A DNA stretch of 64,000 nucleotides from Pseudalkalibacillus sp051842935 (GTDB lineage Bacteria; Bacillota; Bacilli; Bacillales; Fictibacillaceae). The stretch lies in the NCBI RefSeq assembly GCF_051842935.1, contig NZ_JBPXRR010000001.1, forward strand, positions 868,001-932,000. The letters are read 5' to 3'. The notes under the pieces are model-generated. The model had not been told where the DNA came from, searched no databases, and was given only the letters and a program-made list of their open reading frames with translations. The translations under genes were made by a program, and so were the position numbers. Within the stretch, counting starts at the first letter, position 1. The number at the start of each line of letters is the position of its first letter. Positions 60,287 to 64,000 of the stretch are shown here, piece after piece.

Positions 60287-60315
60287 TTGACAATTTTTTT
60301 GTGGAAAGCTATAAT
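60287..60315 (+). promoter_or_regulatory. Consensus sigma-A promoter of ylbN-rpmF
   Basis: TTGACA (60287-60292), exactly 17 bases, TATAAT (60310-60315); both hexamers are perfect. It should be a strong constitutive promoter as expected for a ribosomal protein gene. Confidence 0.92.
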
Positions 60316-60343
60316 TACTACTGTTGCCTTGAGGTGATGACAA

Positions 60344-60871
60344 ATGAAATGGTCCATACAACAATTGAGAAGTTTTCAACGTAAAGGACTAGAAATTGAT
60401 GAAACCATTGAGTTGGATTCAATAAGCGATTTGGAGCCTGAAATCCGCGATCTGACACCGGTCCACATAACTGGGAACGCGGAAGTCAACCAAAATCGTG
60501 CTGTATTCCATCTGACGATCAAAGGGGCGATGACGTTGCCGGATTCGGTAACGCTCCAAGATGTGCTCTACCCGTTCCATATCCATTCGACTGAAATTTT
60601 CATGTTCGACCCTGATCATGGAATGGATGCGAATGAAGAGGACATCCACGTCGTTGAAGGAAATACAGTGGACCTGATACCTTATATTCAGGAAAACATT
60701 CTGTTGGAAAAGCCGTTGAAGGTCATCAGCTCTGAACCAACGGACAACCCTCCCGCACCACCATCTGGTAAAGGATGGGATGTCGTTGAGGAAGAACCGG
60801 ATCAAGAAGAAAAAGTTGATCCTAGGATGGCCGAATTGGCCAAATTCTTTGATAAAAATGATGAAAAGTGA
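60344..60871 (+). CDS. ylbN: YceD/DUF177 protein YlbN
   Basis: A 175-residue protein of the YceD family, linked in other bacteria to 23S rRNA accumulation and always found beside rpmF. GAMTLPDSVTL and a C-terminal DPRMAELAKFFD block are typical. ATG with GAGGTGATGACAA upstream. rpmF follows after 52 bases. Confidence 0.93.
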   Translation: MKWSIQQLRSFQRKGLEIDETIELDSISDLEPEIRDLTPVHITGNAEVNQNRAVFHLTIKGAMTLPDSVTLQDVLYPFHIHSTEIFMFDPDHGMDANEEDIHVVEGNTVDLIPYIQENILLEKPLKVISSEPTDNPPAPPSGKGWDVVEEEPDQEEKVDPRMAELAKFFDKNDEK

Positions 60872-60923
60872 AGAAGCATTGAGATGCTCTAGCTGAACAA
60901 TTCCTTCAAGGAGGTGGAAAACC

Positions 60924-61097
60924 ATGGCAGTACCTTTTAGAAGAACCTCTACAACTCGTAAAAACAAGCGTCGTACACACTATAAGTTGAAAGTACCTGG
61001 AATGGTCAAATGCCCTAACTGTGGCGAATACAAGCTTTCTCACCGAGTATGTGGCGAATGTGGCACATACAAAGGAAAAGAAGTAGTTGAAAAGTAA
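60924..61097 (+). CDS. rpmF: Ribosomal protein L32
   Basis: A 57-residue 50S subunit protein, MAVPFRRTSTTRKNKRR, with the zinc ribbon CPNCG...CGECG complete. This is the Cys-containing zinc form, not the Cys-less zinc-independent paralogue. CAAGGAGGTGGAAAACC is a strong ribosome site. Confidence 0.98.
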   Translation: MAVPFRRTSTTRKNKRRTHYKLKVPGMVKCPNCGEYKLSHRVCGECGTYKGKEVVEK

Positions 61098-61107
61098 GTT
61101 ATAAGAT

Positions 61108-61138
61108 AACAAGGAGGAATTGTCCTCCTTGTTTTTTT
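61108..61138 (+). terminator. Terminator of ylbN-rpmF
   Basis: AACAAGGAGGA / TCCTCCTTGTT around ATTG, then T5. Confidence 0.92.
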
Positions 61139-61157
61139 ATTGGGCATAGAGAGGCCG

Positions 61158-61216
61158 CTAGCTGGTACTGAAAACAGAGAAACACCGATATCGATACCAC
61201 ATAGAGGCGATAGCTG
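61158..61216. repeat. Dispersed palindromic repeat (family B, degraded copy 2)
   Basis: CTAGCTGGTACTGAAAA matches 16 of 17 bases of the left part of copy 1 (36821-36837). The right arm GATACCACATAG is only partly complementary. Confidence 0.45.
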
Positions 61217-61293
61217 TGGTTTTTGAACCCGGTTATTTTTCTAAAACGTGTATAATGTTAAATAAAATGCTGTGAAGGGGCGGGGAAACGACT

Positions 61294-62052
61294 GTGGTGA
61301 ACAAATTGCTAGTGGAAGTAAAAGACGGAATCGGATGGATTACACTCAATCATGCAGAACGATACAACGCGATAAATTACGAAATGATGGATCTGCTCGA
61401 CAACGCGATTGATGAACTGAAGCATGATGACAACGCAAAAGTCCTTGTCATAACCGGATCAGGCGACAAATCGTTCTGTTCTGGCGGAGACTTATCGGCG
61501 TTCCATCAATTGCATACAGAAGAAGAGGCCTATACGATGCTGTCCAGAATGGGGGATGTCTTATTCAAGCTGTTCACCTTTCCGAAACCGACGATCGCGC
61601 TGTTGAATGGCGTGGCGGTCGGCGGAGGGTGTGAAATTGCTTCAGCGTGTGACTTCAGGCTAGCCGCTCCACATGTAAAATTCGGTTTCATTCAGGGAAC
61701 ATTAGGGATTACCACTGGCTGGGGAGGAACCACCTTCCTCATGGAAAGGGTGGCGAATGATACAGCACTCGAATGGCTGCTCAGCTCTGAAAAATACACG
61801 GCTGCAGAAGGAGTTGCGAAAGGATTCATTCAAAAAGAACTCGGATATACGGAAAATGAATTCCAGACTTGGCTACAACCGATCGCCAATCAAACAATCG
61901 GTGTTCTCAAGGCCTACAAGCAACGTCGACTCGATCAGATCAATCTCCAGAAAACAAAAGCAAACATGGAAGCGGAAATCCGTGAGTGCTCCAAGTTATG
62001 GGCGTCAGATGAGCACCACGAGGCTGTCGCTGCCTTCCTGAAGCGGCGTTAA
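61294..62052 (+). CDS. Enoyl-CoA hydratase/isomerase-family protein
   Basis: A 252-residue crotonase-fold protein. Oxyanion-hole segments FCSGGDLSAF (61-70) and NGVAVGGGCEIA (105-116) are present and Glu114 matches the first catalytic glutamate. The second one, normally in FGQPE, is Gln134 here (KFGFIQGTLGI), so a classical hydratase reaction is doubtful; isomerase, decarboxylase or hydrolase activity are alternatives. GTG start after GAAGGGGCGGGG; a second GTG follows directly. Not in the B. subtilis ylb order; could relate to the acyl-CoA carboxylase starting at 63531. Confidence 0.85.
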   Translation: MVNKLLVEVKDGIGWITLNHAERYNAINYEMMDLLDNAIDELKHDDNAKVLVITGSGDKSFCSGGDLSAFHQLHTEEEAYTMLSRMGDVLFKLFTFPKPTIALLNGVAVGGGCEIASACDFRLAAPHVKFGFIQGTLGITTGWGGTTFLMERVANDTALEWLLSSEKYTAAEGVAKGFIQKELGYTENEFQTWLQPIANQTIGVLKAYKQRRLDQINLQKTKANMEAEIRECSKLWASDEHHEAVAAFLKRR

Positions 62053-62155
62053 TTCAACCTATTGGTGCTCCTGCATCTTTTACTAGAACGAAGTCTATCT
62101 TTTCTACTATGTGCATATGTTGGTTATAAAAGTAGAAATGTATGGAGGGATGCAG

Positions 62156-62773
62156 ATGGGCTCCACACGCCAAGATGCATGGAATCACGATGAAGATCTA
62201 TTGCTAGCTGAAGTCGTTCTCCGACATATACGTGAAGGTGGAACTCAATTGGCGGCATTTGAAGAGGTAGGGAAGAAATTATCAAGGACACCTGCTGCAT
62301 GCGGTTTCCGGTGGAATTCTTTAATACGGAAAAAATATGATGCAGCCATCACCATCGCAAAAAAACAACGCAAACAAGCAAATCAAGCTTCGTCCAAGTC
62401 GAAGAAAAAGTCGGCACAACCTGAAAAGGATCAAGTAAAAGTCATGAATACCGACAATCAAAGTTTATGTATGGAGGATGTCATAAACTATTTGCAAAAC
62501 ATACAAGAAACAGAAATGAATGCAGAATCCATATTGGAAGAATACCAACAATTGAAGGAAGATTATGCTCAATTGGCTGAGGAGAATAAAGAACTCGAGT
62601 GTCAGATCAGGAAAGTCCAGGATGAATACGAAAAAGTACATGAAGATTACAGGGTATTATTGAATTTCATGGACAGAGCGAGAAAAATGGCGATAACAGA
62701 AGACGATGAAGAAGCTTCACAAGTAAAGTTCCAGATGGATTATAACGGAAACCTCCAGAAGGTAGAGAAATAA
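62156..62773 (+). CDS. ylbO: RsfA-family prespore regulator YlbO
   Basis: A 205-residue protein: N-terminal Myb/SANT-like DNA-binding region (about 3-60, RQDAWNHDEDLLLAEVV), a basic linker, and a coiled coil (about 120-180). RsfA modulates forespore sigma-F genes. ATG 62156 after GGAGGG; earlier ATGs lack a site. Confidence 0.9.
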   Translation: MGSTRQDAWNHDEDLLLAEVVLRHIREGGTQLAAFEEVGKKLSRTPAACGFRWNSLIRKKYDAAITIAKKQRKQANQASSKSKKKSAQPEKDQVKVMNTDNQSLCMEDVINYLQNIQETEMNAESILEEYQQLKEDYAQLAEENKELECQIRKVQDEYEKVHEDYRVLLNFMDRARKMAITEDDEEASQVKFQMDYNGNLQKVEK

Positions 62774-62790
62774 TCGATATACCCCATAAG

Positions 62791-62828
62791 AAAAAAGTGG
62801 CCGATCATTATTGATCGACCACTTTTTT
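62791..62828. terminator. Bidirectional terminator between ylbO and ylbP
   Basis: AAAAAAGTGGcCGATCA / TGATCGaCCACTTTTTT around ttat; T runs on both strands. Confidence 0.93.
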
Positions 62829-62833
62829 ACGTT

Positions 62834-63364
62834 TTAAGATTCTATGCTTTCTGAGGATAGATCCATTTCCTTCAATGGACCTTCACTCGTCGTGGCGTCT
62901 TGTTGCTCGTGTACACCGGCAGGATACCATACATAAGGGTTCTCACCGCGGTCACGATTCGGGTTGTAGGTGACGGAATTGAAGCCCATCTTTTCCCAGA
63001 ATTCGCTAGAACGTTGTCGTCCGTTCGTTTTGATAGGTAGATTGTAAGACTTGGCATATTGGACGAGCGCGCTTCCGAATCCTTTTCCATGATAATCAGG
63101 CAATACTTCCAACTTCCACAATTCCAAGTAGTCTTGTGGTGGATCGAAATAACGGTCATAATGCCCGTCAATTCGATAAAGACTCATTCTAGCAACAAGC
63201 TTGTTTCCGTAGTAAATTCCATAAAACGGTGATTCACTATCGTTTTCGATGATATTCTCTTGAAGGTCCTCGAGCATGGATAGCTCCTGAATCCCGTATT
63301 CCTTGAATTTTTTGAATTCCTCAAGGGTTTTATAGTTAACGAGAAGTTTTTGCACTTTATACAT
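62834..63364 (-). CDS. ylbP: GNAT acetyltransferase YlbP
   Basis: A 176-residue GNAT protein, with LWKLEVLPDYHGKGFGSALV as acetyl-CoA motif and an acidic tail. ATG 63364 after AAGGGGGATGCGATT. Size and place agree with YlbP. Substrate unknown. Confidence 0.9.
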   Translation of the reverse strand: MYKVQKLLVNYKTLEEFKKFKEYGIQELSMLEDLQENIIENDSESPFYGIYYGNKLVARMSLYRIDGHYDRYFDPPQDYLELWKLEVLPDYHGKGFGSALVQYAKSYNLPIKTNGRQRSSEFWEKMGFNSVTYNPNRDRGENPYVWYPAGVHEQQDATTSEGPLKEMDLSSESIES

Positions 63365-63530
63365 AATCGCATCCCCCTTCATTTACTCTCCCTATATGTC
63401 TAACTTTATTATATAATAAAATTACGAAAAATTCTGCAATAGTGAAAAATTTCTGCAGATTTCTACAGGAATCTACCCTATTCTTGTTGAAAGTAGTAGA
63501 TTGTAGCCCATTGGAGTAGGAGGAGATCGT

Positions 63531-64000
63531 TTGAAGAAAATACTAATCGCGAACAGAGGAGAAATCGCAGCAAGAATCGTACAAACATGCGAAAAGCTAG
63601 GAATCGAGCCTGTGATCGTTTATTCACAAGCCGACCGTGACCTTCCTTACGTGAAAAATGCTAAGATTGCATATGAAATAGGTGAGCCGCCAGTCGCAAA
63701 ATCCTATTTGAACAGCGAACGGATATTAGAGGTTGCACGAACAGAAAAAGTCGACGCAATCCATCCGGGGTACGGATTTCTATCCGAGAATGCAAATTTT
63801 GTACGTGAAGTTGAAAACGCTAACATTACGTTCATCGGACCTTCTGCAGATGTGGTAGAAGCGATGGGGGACAAAGTGAGAGCAAGAGAAACGATGCAAG
63901 CAGCAGGCGTTCCTGTCGTTCCAGGTAGTGACGGGGCATTGAAAGATGTTGAAGAAGCTGTCAAGCTTGCGGGTGAAATTGGCTATCCAGTCATGATCAA
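63531..64000 (+). CDS. Biotin carboxylase subunit of an acyl-CoA carboxylase, 3' end cut by the window
   Basis: TTG 63531 after AGGAGGAGATCGT opens a frame that runs to the last base: KKILIANRGEIAARIVQTCE, then VDAIHPGYGFLSENA and MGDKVRARETMQAAGVPVV, the N-terminal signature of biotin carboxylases. 156 residues are visible. The family includes AccC and the carboxylase subunits for propionyl-, methylcrotonyl- or acetyl-CoA; the choice needs the rest of the gene and its neighbours. Confidence 0.9.
   Translation, partial: MKKILIANRGEIAARIVQTCEKLGIEPVIVYSQADRDLPYVKNAKIAYEIGEPPVAKSYLNSERILEVARTEKVDAIHPGYGFLSENANFVREVENANITFIGPSADVVEAMGDKVRARETMQAAGVPVVPGSDGALKDVEEAVKLAGEIGYPVMI

Noticed and set aside
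58922..60379. Longer form of tmcAL with 76 extra N-terminal residues
   Set aside because: The extension is low-quality sequence without a ribosome site and overlaps the ylbN promoter region; MKALGLVVEYNPFHNGH is the family start.

Overview
The window is a stretch of low-to-moderate GC chromosome from an endospore-forming member of the Bacillaceae. The gene order follows the Bacillus subtilis ykqC-to-ylbP interval closely: rnjA-rpoY, ykrA, def, ykyA, pdhABCD, SR1, speA, yktB, ykzI, yktC, ylaF, typA, ylaH, ylaI, ylaL, ylaJ, glsA2, ylaN, ftsW, pycA, ctaA, ctaBCDEF, ylbA-like, ylbB to ylbP. Sporulation genes (ylaJ, ytvI-like, ylbD, ylbJ, rsfA-like ylbO, a CsfG-like RNA) support a spore former. 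Glutamate/aspartate-rich proteins and a BCCT glycine-betaine-type carrier make a halotolerant genus (Halobacillus/Pontibacillus-like) plausible; that is an inference.

Layout. 1-2.8 kb: the end of an unrecognised gene and a membrane protein with four phosphatase-like repeats, only one of which keeps the HCX5R signature. 2.9-9.1 kb: RNase J1 and the RNA polymerase epsilon subunit, a hidden 25-codon gene, a DMT exporter, a HAD phosphatase, a His/Lys-rich low-complexity protein, peptide deformylase and the YkyA lipoprotein. 9.7-14.6 kb: the complete pyruvate dehydrogenase operon. 14.7-23 kb: a thioredoxin-like lipoprotein, a betaine carrier, a polysaccharide deacetylase, the SR1 dual-function RNA with CcpN and CcpA-type sites, arginine decarboxylase and a nitronate monooxygenase. 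23-36.7 kb: yktC, typA, glutaminase, ylaN, a small M50 protease, ftsW and pyruvate carboxylase. 36.9-43.1 kb: heme A synthesis and caa3 cytochrome oxidase. 43.2-52.6 kb: an accessory-rich part with an Eis-like acetyltransferase, YtvI-like permease, two secreted CAP proteins and several dispersed repeats. 52.6-63.4 kb: the ylbF-ylbP block with a CsfG-like RNA, rsmD, coaD, ylbJKL, tmcAL, ylbN-rpmF, an enoyl-CoA hydratase-like gene and rsfA-like ylbO. The window ends inside a biotin carboxylase gene.

How the genes work together. Central carbon metabolism dominates: the pyruvate dehydrogenase complex and pyruvate carboxylase share pyruvate, cytochrome caa3 and its heme A enzymes take the electrons, and SR1/SR1P answers to the glycolysis/gluconeogenesis switch. 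A second theme is RNA metabolism: RNase J1, RNA polymerase epsilon, SR1P (known in B. subtilis to bridge GapA and RNase J1), RicF/YlbF of the Y-complex, RsmD, TmcAL, TypA and the CsfG-like RNA. A third is envelope and sporulation.

The most unusual items are the four-repeat phosphatase-like membrane protein (1043-2824), the isolated mini-gene at 4896-5050, the SR1 locus, the CsfG-like RNA, and a cluster of palindromic repeat families in intergenic DNA. I see no tRNA, rRNA, CRISPR array, transposase gene or prophage in the window.
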